Positions 33,407 through 41,867 of a DNA stretch of 53,520 nucleotides are shown piece after piece. The first letter of the stretch is position 1. Each line of letters opens with the position of its first letter. The stretch covers positions 1 to 53,520 of the forward strand of contig JAOANE010000025.1 of NCBI GenBank assembly GCA_025194985.1, written 5' to 3'. The stretch is from Regnicoccus frigidus. GTDB taxonomy: Bacteria > Cyanobacteriota > Cyanobacteriia > PCC-6307 > Cyanobiaceae. A model generated the notes under the pieces. It was not told the DNA's origin. It ran no database searches and saw only the letters and a list, made by a program, of their open reading frames with translations. Position numbers and translations under genes: made by a program.

Positions 33407-34621
33407 ATGGTGGTGGATGCAGCGCAGACTGCGGCAGATACATCTGCGGCAGAGAAATCTGCGGCCCCAGCCGCCCAGGCCTTCCGGCCCGGACTTGAAG
33501 GCGTCCCGGCCACGCAGTCGTCCATCTGCGACATCGATGGCCAGAAGGGTCTGCTCACCTACCGCGGCTATGGCGTCGATGAGCTGGCGGCCAACAGCAG
33601 CTTCCTGGAAACGGCCTATCTGCTGATCTGGGGCGATCTGCCCAGCTTCGATCAGCTGCGCGCTTTCGAGAACGATGTCCAGATGCACCGTCGGGTGAGC
33701 TTCCGTATCCGCGACATGATGAAGTGCTTCCCGGCGGACGGCCACCCGATGGATGCGCTCCAGTCGAGCGCCGCCTCTCTTGGGCTCTTCTATTCACGCC
33801 GCGCCCTCGACGATCCCGATTACATCGTTGACGCGGTGATGCGACTGATCGCCAAGATCCCCACGATGGTGGCGGCCTACCAGCTGATCCGCAAAGGCCA
33901 AGATCCCATCCAGCCCCGCGACGATCTCCCCTATTCGGCCAATTTCCTCTACATGATCACCGAGCGGGAGCCCGATCCCCTCGCCGCTCGGATCTTCGAC
34001 GCCTGCCTGATCCTTCACGCCGAGCACAGCCTCAACGCCAGCACCTTCAGCGCCCGGGTCACCGCCAGCACCCTCACCGACCCCTACGCGGTGGTGGCCT
34101 CGGCAGTGGGAACCCTGGCTGGCCCCCTGCATGGCGGCGCCAATGAAGACGTGCTCGCCATGCTCGAGCAGATCGGCACGGAAGACCAGGTGGAGCCCTA
34201 CCTGGATAGGGCCATCGCTGAAAAGCAGAAGATCATGGGCTTCGGTCACCGCGAATACAAGGTGAAGGATCCCCGCGCCGTGATCCTGCAAGACCTGGCC
34301 GAGCAACTCTTCAACCGCTTCGGCCACGATTCGATGTACGACCTGGCCCGTCGCCTTGAGGAGGCGGCCGCCACGCGGCTGGGGCCGAAGGGCATCTACC
34401 CCAATGTCGATTTTTATTCAGGCCTCGTCTACCGCAAGCTCGGCATCCCCCGCGACCTGTTCACGCCGATCTTCGCGATCGCCCGGGTGGCGGGCTGGCT
34501 GGCCCACTGGAAGGAGCAGCTCGGTGCCAATCGGATTTACCGGCCCACCCAGATCTATACCGGCAGTTCCGGCAGAAGCTGGGTGCCCCTGGATGCCCGA
34601 AATGCCGCGGGTGGCGGTTAA
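33407..34621 (+). CDS. gltA: Citrate synthase
   Basis: The 404-residue protein is a type II citrate synthase with FRPGLEGVPATQSSICDIDG at the start, HAEHSLNASTFSARVTASTL (catalytic His), GPLHGGANEDVLAMLE and GFGHREYKVKDPRAVIL (His and Asp of the active site), and GRSWVPLDARN at the end. It feeds carbon into 2-oxoglutarate synthesis. A TTG at 33392 would add five residues; ATG at 33407 is preferred. The first 30 residues are Ala-rich and look like a disordered lead. Confidence 0.96.
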   Translation: MVVDAAQTAADTSAAEKSAAPAAQAFRPGLEGVPATQSSICDIDGQKGLLTYRGYGVDELAANSSFLETAYLLIWGDLPSFDQLRAFENDVQMHRRVSFRIRDMMKCFPADGHPMDALQSSAASLGLFYSRRALDDPDYIVDAVMRLIAKIPTMVAAYQLIRKGQDPIQPRDDLPYSANFLYMITEREPDPLAARIFDACLILHAEHSLNASTFSARVTASTLTDPYAVVASAVGTLAGPLHGGANEDVLAMLEQIGTEDQVEPYLDRAIAEKQKIMGFGHREYKVKDPRAVILQDLAEQLFNRFGHDSMYDLARRLEEAAATRLGPKGIYPNVDFYSGLVYRKLGIPRDLFTPIFAIARVAGWLAHWKEQLGANRIYRPTQIYTGSSGRSWVPLDARNAAGGG

Positions 34622-34657
34622 CTTGCATGCACCGGATCCGATTCGGCAGTTGACGCT

Positions 34658-35833
34658 GTGGTGATGATGACCGCGCCAGAGTCCATGACAATGCTGAGAT
34701 CTCCGCTGGCGGCGGTCAGTACGGGCCTTGACCTTCAAGGCAGCTTCACCACGGCCATGGAGGGCTTCGGCCTCACTCCGGGCACCGCCCACCTGCTCTG
34801 GCTGCCCCTGCCCATGCTGCTGGTGCTGGTCGCCGCGGTGATCGGCGTACTGGTCAACGTCTGGCTGGAGCGCAAGATCTCCGCCGCCGTTCAGCAGCGC
34901 ATCGGTCCGGAATATGCCGGCGCCCTTGGGGTGCTGCAGCCCCTCGCCGACGGCCTCAAGCTGCTCTGGAAGGAAGACATCATCCCGGCGAAGGCCGATG
35001 GCCTGCTGTTCACCCTCGGCCCGATCCTGGTGCTGATCCCGGTGATCCTCTCCTGGCTGGTGATCCCCTTCGGCCAGAACATGCTCATCAGCGATGTGGG
35101 CATCGGCGTGTTCCTCTGGATCGCCCTCAGCAGCATCCAGCCGATCGGCCTGCTGATGAGTGGCTACGCCAGCAATAACAAGTATTCGCTTCTTGGTGGG
35201 CTGCGGGCGGCGGCCCAGTCGATCAGCTACGAGATTCCCCTTGCCCTGGCGGTGCTGGCGGTGGTGATGATGAGCAACTCGCTCAGCACCATCGACATCG
35301 TCAACCAGCAGAACACGGCCGGCATCCTCAGCTGGAACATCTGGCGCCAGCCCGTGGGCTTCCTGATCTTCTGGATCTGCGCCCTGGCCGAATGCGAGCG
35401 CCTCCCTTTCGACCTTCCCGAGGCAGAAGAGGAGCTGGTGGCCGGATACCAGACGGAATATTCCGGCATGAAGTTCGCCCTTTTCTACCTGGGCAGCTAC
35501 ATCAATCTGGTGCTCTCGGCCCTGTTGGTGGCGGTGCTCTATCTAGGCGGCTGGGGCTTCCCGATTCCGGTGGAGTGGTTAGCCGGGGCGATTGGCCAGT
35601 CCGTCGATGCCCCTGTCGTGCAGGTGATCACGGGCTCGCTGGGTATCGTCATGACCGTGCTCAAGGCCTACCTGCTGGTGTTCATCGCGATCCTGCTGCG
35701 CTGGACCCTGCCCCGGGTGCGGATTGACCAACTGCTCGATCTGGGCTGGAAGTTCCTGCTGCCGATCGCCCTGGTCAATCTGCTGGTCACCGCCGGATTG
35801 AAGCTGGCCTTTCCTGCCTTCTTCGGCGGTTAA
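34658..35833 (+). CDS. ndhA: NAD(P)H-quinone oxidoreductase subunit 1 (NdhA)
   Basis: The 391-residue membrane protein is the NuoH homologue linking the peripheral and membrane arms of NDH-1. Conserved blocks include VNVWLERKISAAVQQRIGPE, YAGALGVLQPLADGLKLLWK, AEADAE-type loop reading LPFDLPEAEEELVAGYQTEY and SGMKFALFYLGSYINLVLSA. The start is ambiguous: GTG at 34658 and ATGs at 34664, 34667 and 34685 are all in frame. It heads the ndhA-ndhI-ndhG-ndhE cluster. Confidence 0.96.
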   Translation: MVMMTAPESMTMLRSPLAAVSTGLDLQGSFTTAMEGFGLTPGTAHLLWLPLPMLLVLVAAVIGVLVNVWLERKISAAVQQRIGPEYAGALGVLQPLADGLKLLWKEDIIPAKADGLLFTLGPILVLIPVILSWLVIPFGQNMLISDVGIGVFLWIALSSIQPIGLLMSGYASNNKYSLLGGLRAAAQSISYEIPLALAVLAVVMMSNSLSTIDIVNQQNTAGILSWNIWRQPVGFLIFWICALAECERLPFDLPEAEEELVAGYQTEYSGMKFALFYLGSYINLVLSALLVAVLYLGGWGFPIPVEWLAGAIGQSVDAPVVQVITGSLGIVMTVLKAYLLVFIAILLRWTLPRVRIDQLLDLGWKFLLPIALVNLLVTAGLKLAFPAFFGG

Positions 35834-35976
35834 GGCAGCGTTCGTCCATCATGAGTGAGTAGAAGTACCTTCTCCAGAACTCCCTCCAAAACTCCGTTTC
35901 CGCAGGCGGGCTCAGTTACAGCTTTCGGGTTGCCCGGGTAGCCCCTCTCCCCTCTCACCTTCCGACTTCTCCAGCC

Positions 35977-36582
35977 ATGTTCGGATTCCTCCAAAAGGTC
36001 GGCGATTACACCAAAGAGGCTGTTAGCGCCGCCTCCTACATCACCCAAGGCCTGTCGGTCACCTTTGACCACCTGAGCCGGCGGCCGATCACCGTTCAGT
36101 ACCCCTACGAGAAGCTGATCCCGTCAGAGCGTTACCGGGGCCGGATCCACTTCGAGTTCGACAAGTGCATCGCTTGTGAAGTGTGTGTGCGGGTGTGTCC
36201 GATCAACCTGCCGGTGGTGGATTGGGCGATGAACAAGCAAACCAAGAAGAAAGAGCTGAGTAACTACTCAATCGATTTTGGTGTTTGCATCTTCTGCGGC
36301 AACTGCGTGGAGTATTGCCCCACCAATTGCCTCTCCATGACCGAAGAGTATGAGCTGGCGGCCTTTGATCGCCACAGCCTCAACTTCGACAATGTGGCCC
36401 TTGGCCGGCTGCCAACCAGCGTCACCAGTGATCCGGCCGTCACCGCCTTCAAAGAGCTGGCCTATCTGCCCAAAGGTGAGATGGATCCCCACGGCGTCGA
36501 TCCAGCCCGGCCCCGGGCCGGCAAGCTGCCCGAACAGGTGCTGGCTGAACTCAAGGCCGGTTCAAATGGGGAGTCAGCCTGA
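35977..36582 (+). CDS. ndhI: NAD(P)H-quinone oxidoreductase subunit I, two 4Fe-4S clusters
   Basis: The 201-residue ferredoxin-like subunit has two cluster motifs, CIACEVCVRVCPINLP and CIFCGNCVEYCPTNCL, each C-x2-C-x2-C-x3-C-P. They carry electrons from ferredoxin toward the quinone. The start MFGFLQKVGDYTKEAVSAAS is family-typical. The gene follows ndhA after 143 bp that holds only a 3-codon ATG...TAG microframe. Its stop overlaps the ndhG ATG by one base (TGATG). Confidence 0.97.
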   Translation: MFGFLQKVGDYTKEAVSAASYITQGLSVTFDHLSRRPITVQYPYEKLIPSERYRGRIHFEFDKCIACEVCVRVCPINLPVVDWAMNKQTKKKELSNYSIDFGVCIFCGNCVEYCPTNCLSMTEEYELAAFDRHSLNFDNVALGRLPTSVTSDPAVTAFKELAYLPKGEMDPHGVDPARPRAGKLPEQVLAELKAGSNGESA

Positions 36583-37211
36583 TGACGATCGCTTCCACCA
36601 CCCAGGGAATTTGTTTCCTTATTCTGTCGGCCGCCGTGGTGTTCGGTTCACTCGGCGTGGTTCTGCTGCCCAACATCGTCTATTCGGCCTTTCTGCTCGG
36701 CGGCGTTTTTCTGTCGGTGGCGGGCCTCTATCTGATGCTCAACGCCAGTTTCGTTGCTGCTGCCCAGGTGCTGGTCTACGTCGGCGCGGTCAACGTGCTG
36801 ATCCTGTTTGCGATCATGCTGGTCAACAAGAAGGAGGCGATGGCGGACATTCCAGGTCTAGCTTTGCGTCGCCTGCTCTCCGGTGGTGTTTGCCTCGGCC
36901 TCTTCCTGTTGCTGCTGCGGGTCGATCTCACCACGCCATGGGCGGTGCCTGGCCCCAGTCCGATCGGCGATGACGCCACCGTCCGGATTGGCATCCATCT
37001 CTTCACCGACTATCTCCTTCCTTTTGAGTTGGCTTCGGTGTTGCTGCTGATGTCGATGATCGGTGCAATTGTGCTGGCCAGGCGCGATGTCTTCAGTGTC
37101 GACATCGTCACCGGTGATGATGCCGATCAGGCCCTGATCGAGAAGTCCAGAACTCCCCTGCTGATCGAGACCCCCCCAGCTGAACCCACCGCTCTGGAGA
37201 CCAGACGATGA
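36582..37211 (+). CDS. ndhG: NAD(P)H-quinone oxidoreductase subunit 6 (NdhG)
   Basis: The 209-residue subunit has five membrane helices, including FLILSAAVVFGSLGVVLLPN, AQVLVYVGAVNVLILFAIML (the conserved pi-bulge helix 3) and FELASVLLLMSMIGAIVLAR. It corresponds to NuoJ of complex I. The C-terminal 35 residues are polar and variable. It shares one base with ndhI and overlaps ndhE by 4 bp, so the genes are translationally coupled. Confidence 0.95.
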   Translation: MTIASTTQGICFLILSAAVVFGSLGVVLLPNIVYSAFLLGGVFLSVAGLYLMLNASFVAAAQVLVYVGAVNVLILFAIMLVNKKEAMADIPGLALRRLLSGGVCLGLFLLLLRVDLTTPWAVPGPSPIGDDATVRIGIHLFTDYLLPFELASVLLLMSMIGAIVLARRDVFSVDIVTGDDADQALIEKSRTPLLIETPPAEPTALETRR

Positions 37212-37537
37212 TGACGACCAATTCGATTGATGTGCCCCTGCAAGCCTATCTGGTGCTAGCGGCGATTCTCTTCTGCACAGGGGTGTGGGGTCTGATCAAC
37301 AGCCGCAATGCTGTGCGGGTGCTGATGAGTATCGAGTTGATGCTCAACGCCGTCAACATCAACCTGATGGCCTTCTCCAGCTACATCGATGGCCAGCTGA
37401 TCCGTGGTCAGGTGTTTGCCATCTTTGTGATCACCGTGGCGGCGGCTGAAGCGGCTGTGGGCCTGGCGATCCTGCTCTCTCTCTATCGGAACCGCGAAAC
37501 CGTCGATATGGAGCGCTTTAACCTGCTGCGCTGGTGA
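37208..37537 (+). CDS. ndhE: NAD(P)H-quinone oxidoreductase subunit 4L (NdhE)
   Basis: The 109-residue subunit (NuoK homologue) has three membrane helices: YLVLAAILFCTGVWGLINSR, VLMSIELMLNAVNINLMAFS with the conserved proton-channel Glu, and FAIFVITVAAAEAAVGLAIL with the second Glu. It ends with the family-typical NRETVDMERFNLLRW. It is the last ndh gene of this cluster; nadK begins 15 bp later on the same strand. Confidence 0.97.
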   Translation: MMTTNSIDVPLQAYLVLAAILFCTGVWGLINSRNAVRVLMSIELMLNAVNINLMAFSSYIDGQLIRGQVFAIFVITVAAAEAAVGLAILLSLYRNRETVDMERFNLLRW

Positions 37538-37552
37538 TCTCTCAACCTCTTC

Positions 37553-38494
37553 ATGCAGCTTGAGAGGGTCTGGCTGATCCTGCGTAGCAATAGTCAGGAG
37601 GCCCAGCGACAGGGCCGACTCTGTGCGGCCGATCTCAAGGGCCAGGGCATTGAGGTCACGGTCGCCACCAGTGGTCTGGCCGCCAACCCGTTCCCCGGCC
37701 TGCTGGCCACAGAACCGCGCCTGCCAGATCTCACCGTTCTGCTCGGCGGTGATGGCACGGTGCTGGGCGCCGCCAGGCACCTGGGCCCCTTGGGGGTGCC
37801 GATCCTCAGCTTCAACGTGGGTGGCCACTTCGGTTTTCTCACGCAGGCGCGCCAGTTGCTGGTTCTTTCGCCCAGCACCCCGGACAATCTCTGGCAGCGG
37901 CTGCGTGATGACCGCTTTGCCCTGGAGCGCCGCATGATGCTCGAGGCTGTCGTCGACCACGGTGATGGCGCGCCCGACGACCGCAGCCTGCCTGACGGGC
38001 AAGGGCTGCATCGTGCCCTCAATGACTTCTATTTCCGTCCTTGCCTGGAGGAAGTTGCACCCACCTGCCTGTTGGAGCTGGAGATCGATGGGGAGGTGGT
38101 GGACCAGTTCCGCGGCGATGGCCTGATCATTTCCACGCCGACCGGCTCCACTGGCTATTCGATGGCGGCGGGTGGACCGATCCTGCACCCTGGCATCGAT
38201 GCCATTGTGGTCAATCCGATCTGTCCGATGAGCCTCTCCAGCCGCCCCCTGGTGGTCCCCCCCGGTTCGACCCTGGTGGTGTTGCCCCTGGGTGAGGCCA
38301 GTCGCCGGGTGAAGCTCTGGAAAGACGGGGCCCACGCCACCGTGCTGGAACCTGGCGACCGCTGCTTGGTGCGACGCTGTGAGCACTCCGCCCTGATGGT
38401 GGTGCTCGAGCAGAGCCCGTCCTATTACCGGACCTTGACCCACAAGCTCCACTGGGCAGGTGACCTGACCTCCGGTGAACCATCGAACAATTGA
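37553..38494 (+). CDS. nadK: NAD kinase
   Basis: The 313-residue enzyme phosphorylates NAD to NADP. It has the catalytic LLGGDGTVLGAARHLGPLGV (GGDGT), FNVGGHFGFLTQAR, DGLIISTPTGSTGYSMAAGG and NPICPMSLSSRPLVVP. Length and order match cyanobacterial NadK. Being placed right after ndhE suggests cotranscription with the NDH-1 genes, so supply of NADP(H) may be coupled to production of the complex; that is inference. Confidence 0.95.
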   Translation: MQLERVWLILRSNSQEAQRQGRLCAADLKGQGIEVTVATSGLAANPFPGLLATEPRLPDLTVLLGGDGTVLGAARHLGPLGVPILSFNVGGHFGFLTQARQLLVLSPSTPDNLWQRLRDDRFALERRMMLEAVVDHGDGAPDDRSLPDGQGLHRALNDFYFRPCLEEVAPTCLLELEIDGEVVDQFRGDGLIISTPTGSTGYSMAAGGPILHPGIDAIVVNPICPMSLSSRPLVVPPGSTLVVLPLGEASRRVKLWKDGAHATVLEPGDRCLVRRCEHSALMVVLEQSPSYYRTLTHKLHWAGDLTSGEPSNN

Positions 38495-38572
38495 TCGTGT
38501 GATCGGCCAAGGGAGCGAGCTGCCTGCCGCCGGCGGCCAGGATGGACCGATGCGTTGGAAGCAGGCGGTCTG

Positions 38573-39106
38573 ATGGCACTGGAGATCGAACGACGCTTTC
38601 TTGTTGAGGGGAACAGCTGGCGCGAGCACATCTGCTGGCAGCAGCAGTTCCGCCAGGGCTACCTGGTGTCGTCGGAGCAGGGATTTACCGTTCGGGTGAG
38701 GCTCAGTGATGACGGCCAGGCCTGGCTCACACTCAAGGCCGCAGCGACGGGGATCGCCCGCCACGAGTTCGAGTACCCGATTCCATTTGGCGATGGCGAA
38801 GCGCTGCTCGCTCTCGCGGCGCATCGCCTCAGCAAACAGCGCTTTGGCCTTGATTGTCCCGGTGGTGACTGGGTGGTCGATGTGTTCGAGGCGGAGAATG
38901 CGCCTCTGGTGCTCGCCGAGGTGGAACTCGAGCACGCAGAGCAGCCTCTGTCCTTGCCAGAGTGGTGCGGGATTGAGCTGACCGGCCAAGGTCCATGGAG
39001 CAATGCGGCCCTGGCAGCCCATCCCTACAGCTGCTGGTCCGATCAACACGGACCTGTCTGGTCCGATCAACACGGACCAAATCCAGATGGCTCACATCAA
39101 CAATGA
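38573..39106 (+). CDS. CYTH-domain (triphosphate tunnel) protein
   Basis: The 177-residue CYTH protein begins MALEIERRFLVEGNSW, the ExExK-type strand with Arg in place of the usual Lys. The following charged strands (EQGFTVRVRLSDDGQAWLTL and RHEFEYPIPFGDGEA) line the tunnel that binds triphosphates and divalent metals. Many bacterial members are tripolyphosphatases; the substrate here is unproven. The last 20 residues hold two copies of WSDQHGP coded by a 24-bp tandem repeat, outside the conserved fold. Confidence 0.88.
   Translation: MALEIERRFLVEGNSWREHICWQQQFRQGYLVSSEQGFTVRVRLSDDGQAWLTLKAAATGIARHEFEYPIPFGDGEALLALAAHRLSKQRFGLDCPGGDWVVDVFEAENAPLVLAEVELEHAEQPLSLPEWCGIELTGQGPWSNAALAAHPYSCWSDQHGPVWSDQHGPNPDGSHQQ
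39034..39081 (+). repeat. 24-bp tandem repeat, two copies, each with an internal hairpin
   Basis: The 21-base core CTGGTCCGATCAA...GGACC occurs exactly at 39034-39054 and 39058-39078, giving a 24-bp period and a repeated WSDQHGP in the CYTH frame. In each copy GGTCCG and CGGACC form a 6-bp stem around a 7-nt loop. The inner CGGACC and GGTCCG can also pair across the junction with a 5-nt loop. The period is a multiple of three, so the frame is kept. Confidence 0.9.
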
Positions 39107-39182
39107 CTCGGTGGCCGCGGGGCTCTTCAGCCCATGTCTTAAGGTTTTATCCTTGTTTGCCTTTGCCGGCTTGTCTCCTTCC

Positions 39183-39344
39183 ATGATCGGTCTCTACGAC
39201 GATCAAGGTATGTTGCGTTTCTCTGGACGGGACACCCTTGCCTGCCTGGATTACGCCGAATTGTTCGGGCTCACTCCCGACGGCTATTGCCTGCAGGCGT
39301 TATCCGCTGACGAACACTCGGAGTCACAATCCGGCATCAACTGA
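39183..39344 (+). CDS. Small protein of unknown function
   Basis: From ATG 39183 the frame codes 53 residues starting MIGLYDDQGMLRFSGRDTLA and including YAELFGLTPDGYC. I have the impression that similar short proteins with an FSGRD segment occur in marine and freshwater Synechococcus, but cannot name a family. The frame is open to 39003, and an ATG at 39087 would give 85 residues with a hydrophobic lead. It lies downstream of the CYTH gene and converges on pedR. Confidence 0.5.
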   Translation: MIGLYDDQGMLRFSGRDTLACLDYAELFGLTPDGYCLQALSADEHSESQSGIN

Positions 39345-39385
39345 GTGCGGGGTTGCTGAATCGGCGCCTTCAGGCTGGTTGAGGC

Positions 39386-39646
39386 TCAGGGAAGGTTGCA
39401 GCAGTTGAAGCCATCGCGGCAGATCTTGCCGTGATCCATCGCCCAATTCAACAGGGCGACCCGGTTCTTGGCGCCGGTTTTGCTGAAGATATTGCTGACG
39501 TGATTATCGACCGTGCGTTTGCTGATCATCAAGCGCAAGGCAATTTCCTGGTTGGTTAGGCCGGTGGCCACCAGCTCGATGATCTCGATCTCACGCGCGG
39601 AAAGAATGGGGCCAGGCAGCTGGGCTAGACCATCTGGTACGGACAT
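39386..39646 (-). CDS. pedR: Small LuxR-type redox regulator PedR
   Basis: The 86-residue protein is almost only a LuxR helix-turn-helix: LSAREIEIIELVATGLTNQE, IALRLMISKRTVDNHVSNIF. It ends NWAMDHGKICRDGFNCCNLP with cysteines at 76, 82 and 83. Length, motif order and this Cys tail match cyanobacterial PedR (Ssl0564), which responds to photosynthetic electron transport through thiol reduction. An open extension to 39826 overlaps the divergent metF-like gene and is not used. Regulon genes cannot be inferred from the window. Confidence 0.85.
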   Translation of the reverse strand: MSVPDGLAQLPGPILSAREIEIIELVATGLTNQEIALRLMISKRTVDNHVSNIFSKTGAKNRVALLNWAMDHGKICRDGFNCCNLP

Positions 39647-39740
39647 CAAGGATCCCAGCCTCCGGGGATTCACTCTAAGCAACCAAAGCGCCCGGACCAC
39701 TGTTGCCGCATGATGGGCAGCGTCTGATTCTCCCGTTTCT

Positions 39741-40652
39741 TTGTTGCTGCAACAGGCGCTTGCCGATGGTCGCTTCGCGATCACCGCGGAGGTCATGCCG
39801 CCGCGTGGCGGCGACCCCGGCCGCACCTTGAGGGTGGCGGCGGGGTTGAAAGGCCTTGTTCATGCCGTCAATGTCACCGATGGCAGCCGGGCGGTGATGC
39901 GCATGAGCAGCCTGGCCCTCTGCCGCCTGCTGCTTGACATCGGCCTGGAGCCCGTCTTGCAACTCTCCTGCCGCGACCGCAACCGCATTGCCCTCCAGGC
40001 CGAACTGCTCGGAGCCCATGCCCTCGGCATTCGCAATCTGCTCTGCTTGACCGGTGACCCTGTCGGCGCCGGCGATCAACCCGGGGCTCGCCCCGTGAAT
40101 GAGCTGGAAGCGGTGCGTCTGTTGCAGCTGGTCAGAGGTTTCAATGCGGGGGAAGACCCCGTCAAAGGCTTGCTGAACGACGGCCCCACCAGCCTGTTCG
40201 CTGGCGCGGCTGCCGATCCGCAGTCGCCCAGTTGGAGCGGCCTGAAGACCAGGGTCGGGCGCAAAAAGGCCGCCGGTGCCCGCTTTCTGCAGACGCAGAT
40301 GGTGATGCAACCGGAGGCCCTGAAGCGCTTCTGTGGCGAGATCGCCGCACCACTGGGTCTGCCGGTGCTGGCGGGGGTGTTTCTGCTGAAGTCGGCGCGC
40401 AATGCCGCCTTTGTGAACCGGATGGTGCCAGGAGCACTGATTCCCCAGGCCTTGATCGATCGTCTCGCCGCCGCTGAAGATCCGGCTGCCGAAGGGATCA
40501 ACATCGCCGCCGAACAGGTGGCAACCTATCAATCGATCGCCCAAGGGGTGCACCTGATGGCGGTGAAAGCGGAAGAGCGAATCCCGATGATTCTGGCCAA
40601 GGCCGGTGTTGCTCCAGTTGAGCCGCTGTCGCTCAGACTCCGCCCTGGCTGA
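39741..40652 (+). CDS. metF: Methylenetetrahydrofolate reductase family protein
   Basis: The 303-residue TIM-barrel protein has AITAEVMPPRGGDPGRTL near the start, VHAVNVTDGSRAVMRMSSLA, QLSCRDRNRIALQAELLGAH and NLLCLTGDPVGAGDQPGA, then FLQTQMVMQPEALKRFC and LPVLAGVFLLKSARNAAFVN. It should reduce methylene-THF for methionine synthesis with flavin. No ATG precedes the first TTG at 39741, so TTG start. It diverges from pedR, with 94 bp between the two starts, and overlaps the next gene's end by 20 bp. Confidence 0.88.
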   Translation: MLLQQALADGRFAITAEVMPPRGGDPGRTLRVAAGLKGLVHAVNVTDGSRAVMRMSSLALCRLLLDIGLEPVLQLSCRDRNRIALQAELLGAHALGIRNLLCLTGDPVGAGDQPGARPVNELEAVRLLQLVRGFNAGEDPVKGLLNDGPTSLFAGAAADPQSPSWSGLKTRVGRKKAAGARFLQTQMVMQPEALKRFCGEIAAPLGLPVLAGVFLLKSARNAAFVNRMVPGALIPQALIDRLAAAEDPAAEGINIAAEQVATYQSIAQGVHLMAVKAEERIPMILAKAGVAPVEPLSLRLRPG

Positions 40653-41817
40653 GGCTGAAATCGGTGCCGAGCAGCTCGGCCAAAGCCTTCTGATGGGGGG
40701 AGGGTTGGGCGACATCCTGGCGCCGCACATCGGTGATCAGCCAATCCAGGGCTGCTTCTTGAAGATCGAAGTGGTCACCATTGCGATCGACGCAATAGCG
40801 CCCGAACACCAATTTTTCGACCAAGCGCACGCCAGCGCCAATCCGGGAGTATTCAAAAATGATCGAGTTATCGATTGTGGCACCTTCGCAGATGTGGCAG
40901 CTCGGGCCGATCATCGCTGGGCCAATGATTGTCACACCCGGTTCAATCCGGCTCATCCCTCCCACGTAGACCGGGCCGCGCACATCAATCTGATCCCAGT
41001 CCGCCGCCACGTTCAGGCCCACGTAGATCCCAGGCCGCACTTCCCGTCCGGGGATCTGCACCTGGCGAACATCGCCGAGCAGCACGCTGCGGATCGCCTG
41101 CCAGTAGTCGGGCACCTTGCCGATGTCGACCCATTCAAAATCCATCGGCAGGGCATAAAAGGGTGCGCCCACAGCTGTCAGCCTTGGGAAAAGGTCGGCG
41201 CCGATATCGAAGGGAACACCTTCGGGGATGTGATCGAGTACTTCGGGCTCGAAAATATAAATACCAGTGTTGATCATGTCGCTGGCGGCATCTTCCAGAG
41301 AGGGCTTCTCCTGGAAGGTCACCACCCTGGAATCTTCATCGGTGACGACGACGCCATAGCTGCTGACTTGATCCTTCGGCACTCGCTTGGTCACCAGACT
41401 GGCGATTGCACCCTTTTCCTTGTGGCGCCGAACAGCTTCAGTCAGGTCAAGATCGATCAGGGCATCGCCGCAGAGCACCACAAAGGTGTCATCAAAAAAT
41501 TTCTGAAAGGTTTGAACTTTTTTGATTCCTCCAGCCGAGCCAAGGGCGGCGCCGATCAGTTCGCCATCTTCGATGCGCCCCTCAAAGCTGTAAGCAATCT
41601 GTACACCGAATCGCTGGCCGTCGCGAAAATAATTTTCAATTTCTTCGGACAGGTGGGAGACATTGACCATCACCTCGTCAAATCCGTGTTGCCGCAACAA
41701 TTCCAGCAGAAACTCCATGACGGGTTTCTGAAGGATCGGGATCATCGGTTTGGGAATGGTGTGCGTAATAGGACGCACGCGGGTACCCTTGCCGGCCGCG
41801 AGGATCATCGCCTTCAT
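40633..41817 (-). CDS. NDP-sugar pyrophosphorylase-type nucleotidyltransferase
   Basis: The 394-residue protein has an N-terminal nucleotidyltransferase domain (MKAMILAAGKGTRVRPITHT, PKPMIPILQKPVMEFLLELL, FVVLCGDALIDLDL, FEWVDIGKVPDYWQAI) and a left-handed beta-helix region with hexapeptide-like repeats (about 260-335). It should make an activated sugar such as GDP-mannose or a nucleotide glucose; the exact sugar is not determinable. GC content is below that of flanking genes. No glycan genes are adjacent. Confidence 0.88.
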   Translation of the reverse strand: MKAMILAAGKGTRVRPITHTIPKPMIPILQKPVMEFLLELLRQHGFDEVMVNVSHLSEEIENYFRDGQRFGVQIAYSFEGRIEDGELIGAALGSAGGIKKVQTFQKFFDDTFVVLCGDALIDLDLTEAVRRHKEKGAIASLVTKRVPKDQVSSYGVVVTDEDSRVVTFQEKPSLEDAASDMINTGIYIFEPEVLDHIPEGVPFDIGADLFPRLTAVGAPFYALPMDFEWVDIGKVPDYWQAIRSVLLGDVRQVQIPGREVRPGIYVGLNVAADWDQIDVRGPVYVGGMSRIEPGVTIIGPAMIGPSCHICEGATIDNSIIFEYSRIGAGVRLVEKLVFGRYCVDRNGDHFDLQEAALDWLITDVRRQDVAQPSPHQKALAELLGTDFSLSQGGV

Positions 41818-41867
41818 GGGCGCCTTCCTTAATTTGTTACTTCAAGACATCACTATATGAAAGAAAA

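Noticed and set aside
35834..35976. ATG-AGT-GAG-TAG microframe upstream of ndhI
   Set aside because: Three codons only; no evidence of a leader peptide or attenuator.
38268..38281. GGTTCGACCCTGG resembling a tRNA T-arm
   Set aside because: It lies inside the nadK coding region and no cloverleaf can be drawn around it.
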